A stretch of 64,000 nt of DNA from Streptomyces paradoxus (GCF_014202475.1 NZ_JACHGV010000015.1:105335-169334); one strand, 5' to 3'; counted from the first letter of the stretch, positions 17,211 through 26,749 are shown. Notes: generated from the sequence alone by a model not told the origin. Numbers and translations are program-made.

Positions 17211-20186
17211 ATGGGTAAACGGCGCGGAAAGAAGAACGGCCCGGCAGCCGGCTCGCGTAGCACCCCGCAGCCGGCGACCGGCAGTGCGGAACAGGGGACC
17301 GAGGGCGGCGGCACGGGTCCGGCTGCGTCAGGGGCGGGGATCACGTGGCAGGAGGCACGTGGCACCGGAGACGCCGTAGCCGTCAACGGTGGGACCGCCG
17401 TAAGCGGCATCTACAACGCCGTGCACCTGCCCGCCGGAGCGCTGCGCGAGCCCGCGGAGGTCGATGCCCCCGCGGGGATCGACAACCTGCCGTACCGGCC
17501 TGAGGTCTTCGTCGGACGCGAGACGGAGCTGGATCGGCTGGATGCGGCGCTGCGCACGCCGGGTGCGGCGTTGGTGCAGGCGGTGCACGGGCTGGGTGGG
17601 ATCGGCAAGAGCGCTCTTGCCGCACACTGGGCCGCCACCCGGCCTCACGGCCGAGCCCCGGTCCGGTGGATCACCGCCTACAGTCCCGTCGGCATCCGGC
17701 AGAGCCTTGCCTCGTTGGCCGTCGCCCTCCAGCCCGTCCTCGATACCGTCCTGACCCAGAAGGGTTTGGCCGAGTACGCGCTGAAGTGGCTGGCCACTCA
17801 CCCGGGCTGGCTGCTGGTCCTGGACAACGTCGACGACCCCGCTCACATCGCCGACCTGATCAGGAAATTCCCCGACGGTCGGTTCCTGATCACCAGTCGG
17901 CGTGCCAACGTCTGGCCCGACGCCGTCCCCCTGGTGCGGCTGGACACCCTGGGCCCGGAAGAGTCCCTCGACCTCCTCACCCGCAAAGTCACCCAGACCG
18001 GTCCTCGGAACCTGGACGGCGCAGCCGCACTGTGCGAGGAACTCGGCCACCTTCCGCTGGCCGTCGAACAGGCCGGCGCCTACCTGGCCCGCAACCCGCT
18101 GCTCACTCCCCGTGACTACCTGGGCCTGCTGGCCGCAGATCCCGCCGAGGTGTACGGCTGCGCGGACTTGGCCGCCGTGCCAGCGGTCTCCCGGGTCTGG
18201 CGCCTGACCCTGGACCGGCTTCACACGCTCCACCCCGCGACAACCGACATCCTGCGTGCCCTGGCCTGGTACGCCCCCGAACACATCCCCGCCGCCTTGG
18301 CGGGCGCGGACGTCGACCCGGTGGCCCGGGCCACGGCGCTGGGCCTGCTCCACGAGTACGGCATGATCACCCTCGACCCCGCCACGGACACCGTGGCCGT
18401 CCACCGCGTCGTCCAGGCTCTGGCCCGCACTCCCGATGGAGCCGATCCCCACCGCACTCCCGAGCTCATCGACCAAGCCCACCGGCAGGCCACCGGCAAC
18501 CTCGGCCTCGTCTTCCCCGACGACCACGACGACCCCGCGAACTGGCCGGCCTGGCGCGCCCTGCTCCCGCACTTCGACGCCCTCATCGGCCGCAGGTCCG
18601 CGGACGCGGACACCGCCGAGACCGTCGACGTCATCAACCAGACCGCCCTGTTCCTGCGCAGCCAGGGCCTGGTCGTCGACGCCCTGCCGCGTCTGCGACG
18701 CGCCCTCGCCAGCAGCGAGAGGATCCTGGGTGAGGACCACCCCGACACCCTGGGTGTGCGCAACAACCTTGCCATGGCCTACGAGTCGGCCGGTGACTTG
18801 CGCCGGGCCGTCCCCCTCATGGAGCGGACCTTCAAGGACGCGGCGCGGGTGATGGGTAAGAAGCACCCCGCCACCCTGACCGCCCGCAACAACCTCGCGG
18901 GCGCCTACCGATCGACGGGCGACCTGCGCCGGGCCATTCCGCTCATGGAGCAGGCCCTGGAGGACCAGCTGCGGATCCACGGCGAAGACGACCCCGATAC
19001 CTCCATGTTCCGGAACAACCTTGCTTACGTGTACGAGTCGATCGGTGACCTGAGCCGGGCCGTTCCACTGTTGGAACAGACCTTGAGGGACAGGGCTCGG
19101 GTGCTGGGCGAAGACCACCCCGACACCCTGACCTCCCGCAACAACCTCGCCTACATCTACCGGTCCGCCGGTGATACGGCACGCGCCATCCCCTTGTTCG
19201 AACAGACCCTCAAGGACCGCGTGCGCGTGCTGGGCGAAGACCACCCCGACGTCTTCATGTCCCGCAGCGACCTCGCCACCGCCTATCAGGAAGCCGGTGA
19301 CCTGCGCCGCGCGATCCCCCTGTTCGAGCGGACACTGGAGGACCGGACACGCGTCCTGGGTGCCGACCACCCGCACACCCTCGCCTCCCGCAACAACCTC
19401 GCCAACGCCTGCCAGACGGCCGGTGAGCTGCACCGGGCTCTCCCCCTGCACGAGCAGGCACTCGCGGACGCCGAGCGCGTGCTGGGCAAGGACCACCCGC
19501 ACACCCTGACCTGCCGCCACAACCTTGCCAACGCCTGCCTGGCGACGGGCGACCTGCGTCGCGCGCTTGCCCTGATGGACCAGACCGTCAAGGACCGGGT
19601 GCGGGTATTGGGCAAGAAGCACCCCGACACCCTGACGTCCCGCAGCTGCCTCGCCGGTGCTTGCCGGGAGGTCGGCGACGTGCGACGGGCCCTCTTTCTG
19701 CTGACGCAGACGGTGAAGGACCGGGTGCAGGTGTCGGGCACGAACCACCCCCACACCGTCATCGCCCGCAACGACCTCGCACTGGCCTACCTGGCAGTCG
19801 GTGACCTGCACCGGGCCGTCCCGCTGCACGAGCGGGCACTCGCGGACGCCGAGCGCGTGCTGGGCAAGGACCACCCGCACACCCTGACCTCCCGCAACAA
19901 CCTAGCCACCGCCTACCAGGCCGCTGGCGACCCGCAGCGGGCCGTCCGCCTGCTGGAGCAGGCCGCGAGGGACTTGACGCGGGTGGTGGGCAAGGACCAT
20001 CCCCACGTCGTGAGGTGCCGCAACAACCTTGCCAGCGCCTATCAGACCGCCGGCGACCTGCGCCAGGCCATTCCCCTATTCGAGCAGACCCTAGCCCAGT
20101 CCCGGAAACTGCTGGGCGAAACCCACCCGACCACGGCCAAGGTCCGAGAGAATCTCGACTCCGCCATCGTCGAAAAAGGGACTTGA
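17211..20186 (+). CDS. NLR-like NB-ARC/TPR STAND ATPase (system 1)
   Basis: 991 residues; ATG 17211 preceded by GAGAGGA. Near residues 55-70 lies TGDAVAVNGGTAVSGI, the motif shared with the upstream small protein. Then the NB-ARC domain: FVGRETELDRLDAAL, Walker A GLGGIGKSAL, Walker B WLLVLDNVDD, sensor-like RFLITSRRANVW and LPLAVEQAGAYLA. From about residue 500 there are about twelve 42-residue kinesin-light-chain-type TPRs (HPDTLTSRNNLAYIYRSAGD). Such proteins oligomerise on ligand binding by the repeats and recruit an effector through the N-terminal motif. It forms an operon with the effector-like gene. Confidence 0.85.
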   Translation: MGKRRGKKNGPAAGSRSTPQPATGSAEQGTEGGGTGPAASGAGITWQEARGTGDAVAVNGGTAVSGIYNAVHLPAGALREPAEVDAPAGIDNLPYRPEVFVGRETELDRLDAALRTPGAALVQAVHGLGGIGKSALAAHWAATRPHGRAPVRWITAYSPVGIRQSLASLAVALQPVLDTVLTQKGLAEYALKWLATHPGWLLVLDNVDDPAHIADLIRKFPDGRFLITSRRANVWPDAVPLVRLDTLGPEESLDLLTRKVTQTGPRNLDGAAALCEELGHLPLAVEQAGAYLARNPLLTPRDYLGLLAADPAEVYGCADLAAVPAVSRVWRLTLDRLHTLHPATTDILRALAWYAPEHIPAALAGADVDPVARATALGLLHEYGMITLDPATDTVAVHRVVQALARTPDGADPHRTPELIDQAHRQATGNLGLVFPDDHDDPANWPAWRALLPHFDALIGRRSADADTAETVDVINQTALFLRSQGLVVDALPRLRRALASSERILGEDHPDTLGVRNNLAMAYESAGDLRRAVPLMERTFKDAARVMGKKHPATLTARNNLAGAYRSTGDLRRAIPLMEQALEDQLRIHGEDDPDTSMFRNNLAYVYESIGDLSRAVPLLEQTLRDRARVLGEDHPDTLTSRNNLAYIYRSAGDTARAIPLFEQTLKDRVRVLGEDHPDVFMSRSDLATAYQEAGDLRRAIPLFERTLEDRTRVLGADHPHTLASRNNLANACQTAGELHRALPLHEQALADAERVLGKDHPHTLTCRHNLANACLATGDLRRALALMDQTVKDRVRVLGKKHPDTLTSRSCLAGACREVGDVRRALFLLTQTVKDRVQVSGTNHPHTVIARNDLALAYLAVGDLHRAVPLHERALADAERVLGKDHPHTLTSRNNLATAYQAAGDPQRAVRLLEQAARDLTRVVGKDHPHVVRCRNNLASAYQTAGDLRQAIPLFEQTLAQSRKLLGETHPTTAKVRENLDSAIVEKGT
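19446..19893 (+). repeat. near-identical TPR-coding repeat pair
   Basis: About 70 bases at 19446-19515 recur almost unchanged at 19824-19893, 378 bp (three TPR units) apart. Most other repeats in the gene differ at silent sites, so this pair reflects recent unequal crossover or conversion within the ligand-sensing array. Confidence 0.65.
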
Positions 20187-20470
20187 GTCCGGCGCCCCTC
20201 AGGCACGACCTCTTCACCGTCTTCGCCGCACTCACCAAACGCAACCCCCATCGGCTCAGCGCATCCGCACTCCACATCCGCGCCGGGTTGTACGACGAGA
20301 TCACGGTCCCACCCGGTGCCGTACGCGCCATGCGGCGCGAGATCGCATCGGCCAGAGGACGTGGTGTGCGGCCGATACCAGGCCAGACAGATGCCATGCT
20401 ACGCACTGTCGCCGGCCCCCACACCAGATGCGGAGCCGTCTTGCCGCCTCCCGGCATGACGACGGGCTGA
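20183..20470 (+). CDS. possible small ORF downstream of NLR 1
   Basis: A 95-codon frame could start at TTG 20183, overlapping the NLR stop as TTGA, with AAAGGGA upstream. The product (LFTVFAALTKRNPHRLSASA, then GLYDEITVPPGAVRAMRRE) reads more like protein than random frame, but no family is recognised and the start is weak. It may equally be a leftover of a gene cut by the IS5-family insertion. The rest of 20187-20524 shows nothing else. Confidence 0.3.
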   Translation: MSPAPLRHDLFTVFAALTKRNPHRLSASALHIRAGLYDEITVPPGAVRAMRREIASARGRGVRPIPGQTDAMLRTVAGPHTRCGAVLPPPGMTTG

Positions 20471-20524
20471 GCAGTCGCGTCTGGCGCCGGGACGGGTGAC
20501 CAGCGGGCGCGCCACATCACCGGG

Positions 20525-21202
20525 GTGTTGCCTGCGGTTGGCGGGTTGCAGCGCTCGGATTCGTCTGCGGTGATCCCTCTGGCATACCTGCGCCGGCACG
20601 ACCCCCTGGCACAACTCGCCGCGGGTTTCCGTATCTCCGTCGGCACCGCCCACGCGTACGTCACCGCCGTCGTCGAGCACTTGGCCGACAAGGCGCCCGG
20701 CCTGCTGAAGGTCCTACGCGAGACAGACCCCGACTACGTTCTCCTGGACGGCACGCTCGCCGAGTGCGACCGGGTCGGCGACGGGCGCGCGGACTATTCG
20801 ACGAAGCACAAGCGACACGGCGTGAACGTGCAGGTCATCGCGGACCCGGCCGGTCGCACGCTGTGGCTCTCACCCGTCCTGCCCGGCCGCACACACGACC
20901 TGACCGCCGCCCGCACCCACAAGATCATCAGGATCTGTGAACGTCAGGGCGTCCCCGTCCTCGCCGACATGGCCTACATCGGCGCAGGCGAGTGGGTCAC
21001 CACTCCCAAACGCCGGCCGCCCCAAGGCGAACTCACCACGATCGAGCAGACGGTCAACCGGGCCTTGTCCGACGCCCGCGTACCCGTCGAACGAGCAGTC
21101 GCCCGCCTCAAATCCTGGCGAATCTTCCGTCGAGCCCGCTGCAGCCCGAACCGCATCACGTCAATCACCAAGGCCGTCCTCACCCTGGAGCGGCACCGTT
21201 GA
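20525..21202 (+). pseudogene. IS5-family transposase, N-terminally incomplete
   Basis: The frame holds the DDE-type core: VLLDGTLAECDRVGDGRADY (first Asp), NVQVIADPAGRTLWLSPVLP, GRTHDLTAA, VLADMAYIGAG (second Asp) and VERAVARLKSWRIFRRAR (Glu region). Family members usually have about 50-70 more residues before LAYLRRHDPLAQLAAGF; here the upstream frame does not match. It lies between the two convergent NLR operons and probably arrived after them. Confidence 0.7.
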
Positions 21203-21267
21203 ACCATCAGTGATGAAGGGTGAGGGTGTAGGGACGAGGACCGGAAAGCCAGCCGCCAACGATCTGT

Positions 21268-21305
21268 GCAGGGACCTACCCAGCCGATGCGGGGTAGGTC
21301 TCTGC
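21268..21305. terminator. bidirectional hairpin between convergent genes
   Basis: GCAGGGACCTACCC pairs with GGGGTAGGTCTCTGC around a nine-base loop, with one or two mismatches. It lies between the transposase remnant (plus) and the end of the second NLR gene (minus), so it could terminate both. Confidence 0.55.
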
Positions 21306-21314
21306 AACAGCGGG

Positions 21315-24300
21315 TCAGCACCTCCCGTTCGCCCGGTCTGCTGCTGCCTGCCATTCGGCGAGGCTGCGTCGTGTGGCGAGGACATGGAGATGCTCGGGGC
21401 CGTGTACTGCGGTCATGGACTCCAGCAGCCCTTTGAGGGCTGTTGCGGCACCGGTAGGATCCCCTGAGCGGCCTCGCGAAGTGGCGAAGTTGTGCTGGGT
21501 GACAAGCGTCTCGGGGTGGTGAGGGCCGAGCACCCGGACGAAGTCCGCCAGTACGTCCTGCAAGGCGGCGGTGGCGGTGGCCACATCACCTGCCTTTCCG
21601 CGCCAGGTGGCCAGGTTGCGGCGGGTGACGAGGGTATCGGGGGCGTCATGGCCGGACAGGCGCGTGCGAGCCGCAAGAATTTCCTCGAGTTCGTCCGCAG
21701 CTCCGGCCGCGTCTCCCGCCATAGCCCGCGCGTTGGCGAGTCTTTCGCGCGTGGCGAGGGTCTCGAGGTGCTCGGGGCCAAATAGCTGGACCTTATCCCT
21801 CAAATCCTCCCGCAGGGCGGTGACGGCTCCGGCTGAATCGCCCGCCTGATCCTGCCAGATAGCAATCTGAGTGCGGGTCTGGAGGACGTGCGGATGGTCG
21901 GGGTCGAGTGCGCGCAGCAGGTCGGCCAGAAGTTCCTTGTACGCATCGGCGGCTCCGGCTGCGTCTCCCGCCATGCCTCGCCAGTGGGCAAGGCGGTAGC
22001 GGAGCAGGACAACGTCCGGATGGGCTGGAGCGAGAAGCCGCCGTTTCGTCGTCTGGAGTATCTTCCGGAATGCGTCCACGGCGCCTGCTGCGTCTCCCGC
22101 GTCTCCCCGGCAGTCGGCCAGCTGACGCTGGACGGTGAGGAGCAAGGGGTCCTCGGGGTCGCGCAGTCGTTCAAGATCAGTGAGCAGGTGCTGAAAGGTC
22201 ACGGTGGCCCCGGCCTCGTCTCCCGCCAGCCCCTGGTTGATCGCAAGGTATTGACGGGTGGTGAGGGTGTGCGGGTGGTCCGGTCCGAGGACTTGTCCCA
22301 TTCTCTCCGCCACCTGCTCCAGTATGACAGTGGCCTCCGCCGCTTCCCCCTGCTCTCCCCGCCACCGGGCGAGGGTGCCGCGACCGAGGAGCGTACGGAA
22401 GTCGTCGGGCCCCAGCGCCTCGGTCATTTCCTGAATCAGCCGTGCCAGCGCGGTGACGGCCCCGGTGACATCCCCCGTGCTCATCCGCCAAAGGGCCAGG
22501 TTGTAGCGGACAGTCAGGGTGTGGGAATGACTGGGACCCAGTGACGAGCCCATCTCCTCCACCAGCACTTCCAGATCAGCAACGGCGCCTGCTGCGTCCC
22601 CGTTCTCTCCCCGCCAATAGGCATGGTTGGCGCGCGCCGTGAGGGTGGTGATGCTTGCTGCACCTAACACAGAGGCCATGTCGTCCCGCACCGCCTCCAG
22701 TTCGGCGATGGCATCGGTGACGTTCCCCTCCTGGCCTCGCCACTGACCGAGGTTCTGGCGCGCGATCAGGGTGTCCGGGTGATCATCGCCCAGACTGCGC
22801 CGGATGGTGTCGGCAAGACGCTTGTAGTAGTCGACGGCAGCGGTGATCTGGCCGGTGGCTCCCAAACTTGTTCCGGCGCGAAACAACACCACATGGGCAC
22901 CGTCGGCGGGCCGGCACAGCGCGTCCCCGGCATGCCGGATGAGGGCATCGGCGTTGGCGCGCAGGGACAGAGCGAGGTCGGTGTCGCGTTCGTTGTCGGG
23001 CCAGGCGGCGAGCAGGGCGTCGGCGGCGGTGCGCGCGGCCTGGTCGTGCTGGTCGGGGGTGTGAGTGTCGCGGGTGGCGCGCTGGATGAGCTGGTGGATG
23101 CGGACGGCCTGGAGGGGGGTGTCGGGTTGGTGGTCGATGAGGCTGAGCCGGTGCAGTGCCCGCAGGGCGCCTACCGCGTCCCTGGGGGAGACGTGATTCG
23201 GTTCCGGGGTGGGTCCGGTTGCGGTGCGGTGTGCGGCGAGGTGGGCGCGGGCCGGCTCACTGGTCAGAACGGACTGGGGGATGCCGTTGGCGTCGAGCAA
23301 GGCGGCCAGGTGAAGCATGGGCCGGGCCAGGCCGGCAGGGCGCAGCGTGTCGGCGCGTTCGATGGACAGGGACCATGCGGCGGCGAGGGCGGTGGCCTGC
23401 TCGTCGGGCAGGGAGTCGGGGGCCAGGTGGGTGAGTTTCGTGGCGCGGTCGGCCAGCAGAGTGCGGTAGCCGGCGGCGGTCTCACTGGAGTCGATGAGAT
23501 AGGCAGCGGCCTGGGCCAGGGCCAGGGGAAGATGCCCGAGGTCGGCGGCGAGGGCGGTGAGCTGGTCGGCGGGCTCACTGCGGCCCTGGGCGTGCAGGGC
23601 GGCGGTGAGGTGGGCGAGCGACTCGTCAGGGGTGAACAGGCCGACCTCGATGCGCCTGCGGCCGTCTCCGAACAGGGCGGCGTCGCGACGGCGGGTGGTG
23701 AGCAGGGTCCGGCCGTGCGGGCTGGCGGGCGGCCATAAGCTGAAGCGGCTGCCGGCATCGTCGGCGTGGACGATGAGGTCGTTGGGGTCGGCGACGTCGT
23801 CGAGGACGACCAGCCACCGGCACGGCCGCTGTTTGGGTCGGGGGGCCAGCGAGGCGAGGAACTGCCTTGCGGCCTGCTCGGGGTCCTCGGGGTCGGCCCG
23901 GCACAGCTCGACGCCGGCCTGCGCGTAGGCGCTCACCACCGCGGGCTGGGCACTCGCGGTGACCCAGACCAGGACGTCCAGAGCGCCCTCATCCCAGGCT
24001 GTGCGGGCGTAGTCGGCGGCGAGTTGGGTCTTGCCGACCCCGCCCATCCCGGTCAGCACCTGGGACAGTACGGCGGTGCCCCCGCCCTCTACCGCCGCAC
24101 GCAGCCGGTCCGCCTCCCCGCGGTGCTGGAACGACCGGGCCTGGGACGGGATCACTCCGACCCGATGCGGCCAGCAGGCCGGTTCTCGGGGCGCGCGCTG
24201 CACGGTCATATTGTGAACGTAGCCGCTGATGGCGGTTGCGCCGTTGGTGGCGGTCGCATTCCCGGTGTGAGACAGGTCTACCGAGATGGGGGACTCGAGG

Positions 24301-24437
24301 CCGTTTCCCGGGGCCGGGCCGCGGTAGCCGGTCACGGCCGTCTCATCGCCGGCGGCCTGGGCGTTGCCAGTGTCCGCCACGGTCACTGACGGCTCGGGCT
24401 CCTCATCCCGTGCCGCGCGTGAGGATGCCTTCGTCAT
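21315..24437 (-). CDS. NLR-like NB-ARC/TPR STAND ATPase (system 2)
   Basis: 1,040 residues from ATG 24437, 12 bp after the stop of a small membrane gene. The N-terminus has two motif copies: DTGNAQAAGDETAVTGYRG and HTGNATATNGATAISGYVHN. The NB-ARC part has Walker A GMGGVGKTQLAADYA, Walker B WLVVLDDVADP, TLLTTRRRDAALF and LPLALAQAAAYL. The C-terminal half has about eleven TPRs with a different consensus from system 1 (DDHPDTLIARQNLGQWRGQ), so the two genes are not recent duplicates. Role by family: ligand-triggered oligomerisation and signalling to a partner, probably the adjacent membrane protein. Confidence 0.85.
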   Translation of the reverse strand: MTKASSRAARDEEPEPSVTVADTGNAQAAGDETAVTGYRGPAPGNGLESPISVDLSHTGNATATNGATAISGYVHNMTVQRAPREPACWPHRVGVIPSQARSFQHRGEADRLRAAVEGGGTAVLSQVLTGMGGVGKTQLAADYARTAWDEGALDVLVWVTASAQPAVVSAYAQAGVELCRADPEDPEQAARQFLASLAPRPKQRPCRWLVVLDDVADPNDLIVHADDAGSRFSLWPPASPHGRTLLTTRRRDAALFGDGRRRIEVGLFTPDESLAHLTAALHAQGRSEPADQLTALAADLGHLPLALAQAAAYLIDSSETAAGYRTLLADRATKLTHLAPDSLPDEQATALAAAWSLSIERADTLRPAGLARPMLHLAALLDANGIPQSVLTSEPARAHLAAHRTATGPTPEPNHVSPRDAVGALRALHRLSLIDHQPDTPLQAVRIHQLIQRATRDTHTPDQHDQAARTAADALLAAWPDNERDTDLALSLRANADALIRHAGDALCRPADGAHVVLFRAGTSLGATGQITAAVDYYKRLADTIRRSLGDDHPDTLIARQNLGQWRGQEGNVTDAIAELEAVRDDMASVLGAASITTLTARANHAYWRGENGDAAGAVADLEVLVEEMGSSLGPSHSHTLTVRYNLALWRMSTGDVTGAVTALARLIQEMTEALGPDDFRTLLGRGTLARWRGEQGEAAEATVILEQVAERMGQVLGPDHPHTLTTRQYLAINQGLAGDEAGATVTFQHLLTDLERLRDPEDPLLLTVQRQLADCRGDAGDAAGAVDAFRKILQTTKRRLLAPAHPDVVLLRYRLAHWRGMAGDAAGAADAYKELLADLLRALDPDHPHVLQTRTQIAIWQDQAGDSAGAVTALREDLRDKVQLFGPEHLETLATRERLANARAMAGDAAGAADELEEILAARTRLSGHDAPDTLVTRRNLATWRGKAGDVATATAALQDVLADFVRVLGPHHPETLVTQHNFATSRGRSGDPTGAATALKGLLESMTAVHGPEHLHVLATRRSLAEWQAAADRANGRC

Positions 24438-24449
24438 GAGGTGCGGGTC

Positions 24450-24785
24450 CTAGTTCGAGTAGTCGATGCCGGAGACGGATTTCTTGCCGCTGGCCTCTCC
24501 CGTCCGCTCGGCTGTGGCCGAGCCACGGCCCCGGCCGCCGGGCCGCCGGATGCCGGTGATGCCGCTGCGGCTGGCTTTTCCGGTCCGGACGGCTTTATCT
24601 ATGGGCCCGGCAGAGGACGGACGCTGGAAGAGGGCCCAGACCAGGGCGGCAATGCCGGCGGCGGCCTGGACCGTGGCCCCGGCCAGCTGTCCCGCACCGG
24701 GGCTGTCGAACAGCCAGACCAGCGGTGTGGACAGGACGCCGACCACCGCAAGCACGACGACCGTGATCTTCCAGCCCTGCGACAC
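24450..24785 (-). CDS. two-helix membrane protein with amyloid-like motif, partner of NLR 2
   Basis: 111 residues from GTG 24785, with GAGGGGGAG five bases upstream. Two membrane helices (ITVVVLAVVGVLSTPLVWLF and LAGATVQAAAGIAALVWALF) are followed by a basic tail carrying TGKASRSGITGI and TGEASGKKSVSGIDYSN, related to the motif in the NLR N-terminus. Gene order effector then NLR, on the same strand 12 bp apart, mirrors system 1. A membrane-disrupting or membrane-anchoring effector is inferred; it is unlike the helical effector candidate of system 1. Confidence 0.7.
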   Translation of the reverse strand: MSQGWKITVVVLAVVGVLSTPLVWLFDSPGAGQLAGATVQAAAGIAALVWALFQRPSSAGPIDKAVRTGKASRSGITGIRRPGGRGRGSATAERTGEASGKKSVSGIDYSN

Positions 24786-25035
24786 AGTGGCTCCCCCTCG
24801 CCCCCACACGTCCACCGCCATGGTTGACGGCTCGCCACTTTCCATTGTCCCGTGCAGTTCTCGCCTGAACTAGAGAACGCACTTTTTTGAACCAAGCGGT
24901 TGCGCAACCCTCAGGCTGTCCTCTATATCTGCGCAGGTCACCACGCAGCTTCGGCGTGGTCGGGGTGCTGACAGTCCCGTCTGCGCACCCCCGCGCCGCC
25001 CACGACCTGGAGGAGACGGTGGGATGTCACGGGCC

Positions 25036-25242
25036 TCAGCACACCGACCGGTCTGGCTTCCCTTGCCCCGGACAGTCCGGGGTACGGACAGGACTGACAG
25101 GGCTCGAGCCGCCTGTTCCCAGCGACATGCTGTGCGTCATGGCCGCGTAGGCGCAGGGTGGGTCGTCGGCGGCTGTCTCAGGTGACGTGTCGTCGACCAC
25201 GAACGGGTCGCTGCCGTCGTCGGCCTCCCCAGCTACTGTCAT
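25036..25242 (-). CDS. possible small protein, 68 residues
   Basis: ATG 25242 is preceded by GAGGAG nine bases upstream, a good ribosome site. The product has an acidic N-terminal half (MTVAGEADDGSDPFVVDDTS) and a Ser/Thr/Cys-containing C-terminal half (DPPCAYAAMTHSMSLG). The layout recalls a peptide precursor, but there is no modification gene beside it. The remainder of 24786-25501 shows no further gene; three more TGCGCA words occur at 24901-24985. Confidence 0.4.
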   Translation of the reverse strand: MTVAGEADDGSDPFVVDDTSPETAADDPPCAYAAMTHSMSLGTGGSSPVSPVRTPDCPGQGKPDRSVC

Positions 25243-25501
25243 TTTCCGGACTCCTCAACGTTCCTGTTCGCGACTCCTGTCCGGAATATTCCCATTTGCT
25301 ATCTTGATTCGGCCTGAGCCACGCGAACCGGCGACCGCCCTGCGCTCACGTTCCAAGTCATAGCGTCCGGGAGTTTCCCCAGAGCTTCACGGGACCTCCA
25401 CCGCCGAGAGGGCAGAAAACCGCAGGTCACAGATTCTCGTCGGTGGCCCACTCAGCAGCTCATCCTGGTCGGCCCTCAGAACCGCAGCTGGCAGCCTGCT
25501 C

Positions 25502-26416
25502 TCACAAGTCGGTCCACGGGCGGGGCTCGCCCCCAGTCAAAGGCACCCACACCGACCCGGATGGACCGTGATCCTCGATGTCCTCCAGGACAACGGCTCC
25601 CAGCTGAACCTCGCGGGCGAGGGCCGCAACGAGCGGGTGCTGAGCGACCATCGCCTGCAGATCGCTGATCCGGTCGCCCAGCCGGGCCCGGGAAGCGCCG
25701 GTGAGTACGAAGAGGATGCGAGGGAAGACCGGATACCAGCGCAGCCACGCCGGGCCGGTGGAGGCGGACCTGCGTCGGCCGACGGGCTGGGCTTCGTACT
25801 GGAAGAGCCGCGCGTACTCGATCAGTTTCACGGCCAGGCGCTCGCTGCTCATGGTGCTGCGATCGACTTCCACGAACGCGCGCAACTTCCGCCGGTGCTC
25901 GCCGTCGACGACGGTGTAGTGCATGACGGCATCGGCAACGAGCCGCTCGCCCTCACCGATGGGGTGAGCCACCTCAGGGGTCCAGTCCCACGGGCCGTGC
26001 TCGTGCCCGAGCCGGCGGGCGTCTGAGGCGAACGGAAGGTGGGACCGTACGACGGTCAGTGTGTGCGGCGTCTTCAGCGACGCTGCGGTTGTCGAGGTGA
26101 TGGGGTACGGCGGACGCCCCCGAAGGACAGGGAGATCCCGAGTCAGACGCGACCCTTCTGGGGTGAGGTACCAGGCGTGCGTACGCGACCGGTCCGAGTC
26201 CTGCAGTGGGGTGAGGTCGACGAAGCCGGTCGAACGCAGCTTGTTCAGCACGCGGGAGAGCAGCTGACGGGAGCTGTCTGGCCGCAGCATGAGCCGCAAC
26301 TGGCCGGTCGTGGCCATGCGGTGCAGGGCGAGCGCGGTCAGGACCTGCAGACGCAGCGGTTCAGCGGGGCTCGGGGCCACCTCGGCGGCCGGAACACCTG
26401 ATGTGGAACGAGTCAT
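25502..26416 (-). CDS. replication-relaxation family protein
   Basis: 304 residues from ATG 26416. The N-terminal 90 residues form a winged helix (LQVLTALALHRMATTGQLRL, then LLSRVLNKLRSTGFVDL and AWYLTPEG). The C-terminal part has the family's conserved acidic motifs (AFVEVDRSTMSSERLAVKLI, with a Tyr-rich helix YARLFQYE). Proteins of this family occur in actinomycete plasmids and integrative elements and were linked to plasmid replication; the mechanism is unclear. No ribosome site precedes the ATG, so the mRNA may be leaderless. The iteron cluster is just upstream. Confidence 0.75.
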   Translation of the reverse strand: MTRSTSGVPAAEVAPSPAEPLRLQVLTALALHRMATTGQLRLMLRPDSSRQLLSRVLNKLRSTGFVDLTPLQDSDRSRTHAWYLTPEGSRLTRDLPVLRGRPPYPITSTTAASLKTPHTLTVVRSHLPFASDARRLGHEHGPWDWTPEVAHPIGEGERLVADAVMHYTVVDGEHRRKLRAFVEVDRSTMSSERLAVKLIEYARLFQYEAQPVGRRRSASTGPAWLRWYPVFPRILFVLTGASRARLGDRISDLQAMVAQHPLVAALAREVQLGAVVLEDIEDHGPSGSVWVPLTGGEPRPWTDL

Positions 26417-26449
26417 GGAGGGGAGACAACCCTCAGCCCCCGACCCAAA

Positions 26450-26525
26450 CCCCGACCACGGGGCCCCGACCAAGGTCACGACCCAAGAACACTCTCGTGG
26501 TCGGGGCCCACGGCCCCGACCACGA
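26450..26525. promoter_or_regulatory. CCCGACCACG operator cluster upstream of replication-relaxation gene
   Basis: Four copies: CCCGACCACG (26451-26460), CCCCGACCA (26464-26472), CGTGGTCGGGG (26496-26506) and CCCCGACCACG (26513-26523). They occupy the otherwise gene-free gap 26417-26749. Together with the clusters near 4.8 and 7.7 kb they suggest one regulator controlling three transcription units. Confidence 0.65.
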
Positions 26526-26749
26526 GACTGCGCGAGCTCAGGGACATCGGCGACCATGACGGATGACACGGAAGCGGCCCTTGGAAGATCGGCGATGGCC
26601 GGTCCGCAGCAGCGGATGCTGCTGCGGGACGTGGTGGCGAGCCACGCCATGCCGGCCATCGTGCGACACCCGGCCCGCAAGGGACCAACATCCAAAGCCG
26701 GATGTCGCGTTCATGGGGCGGTGCGCGGAGGTCCGCTCACCGCCGGGTA

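Noticed and set aside
17328..19880. 850-codon minus-strand frame
   Set aside because: Shadow of the TPR repeats of NLR 1; its apparent repeats mirror the sense repeats.
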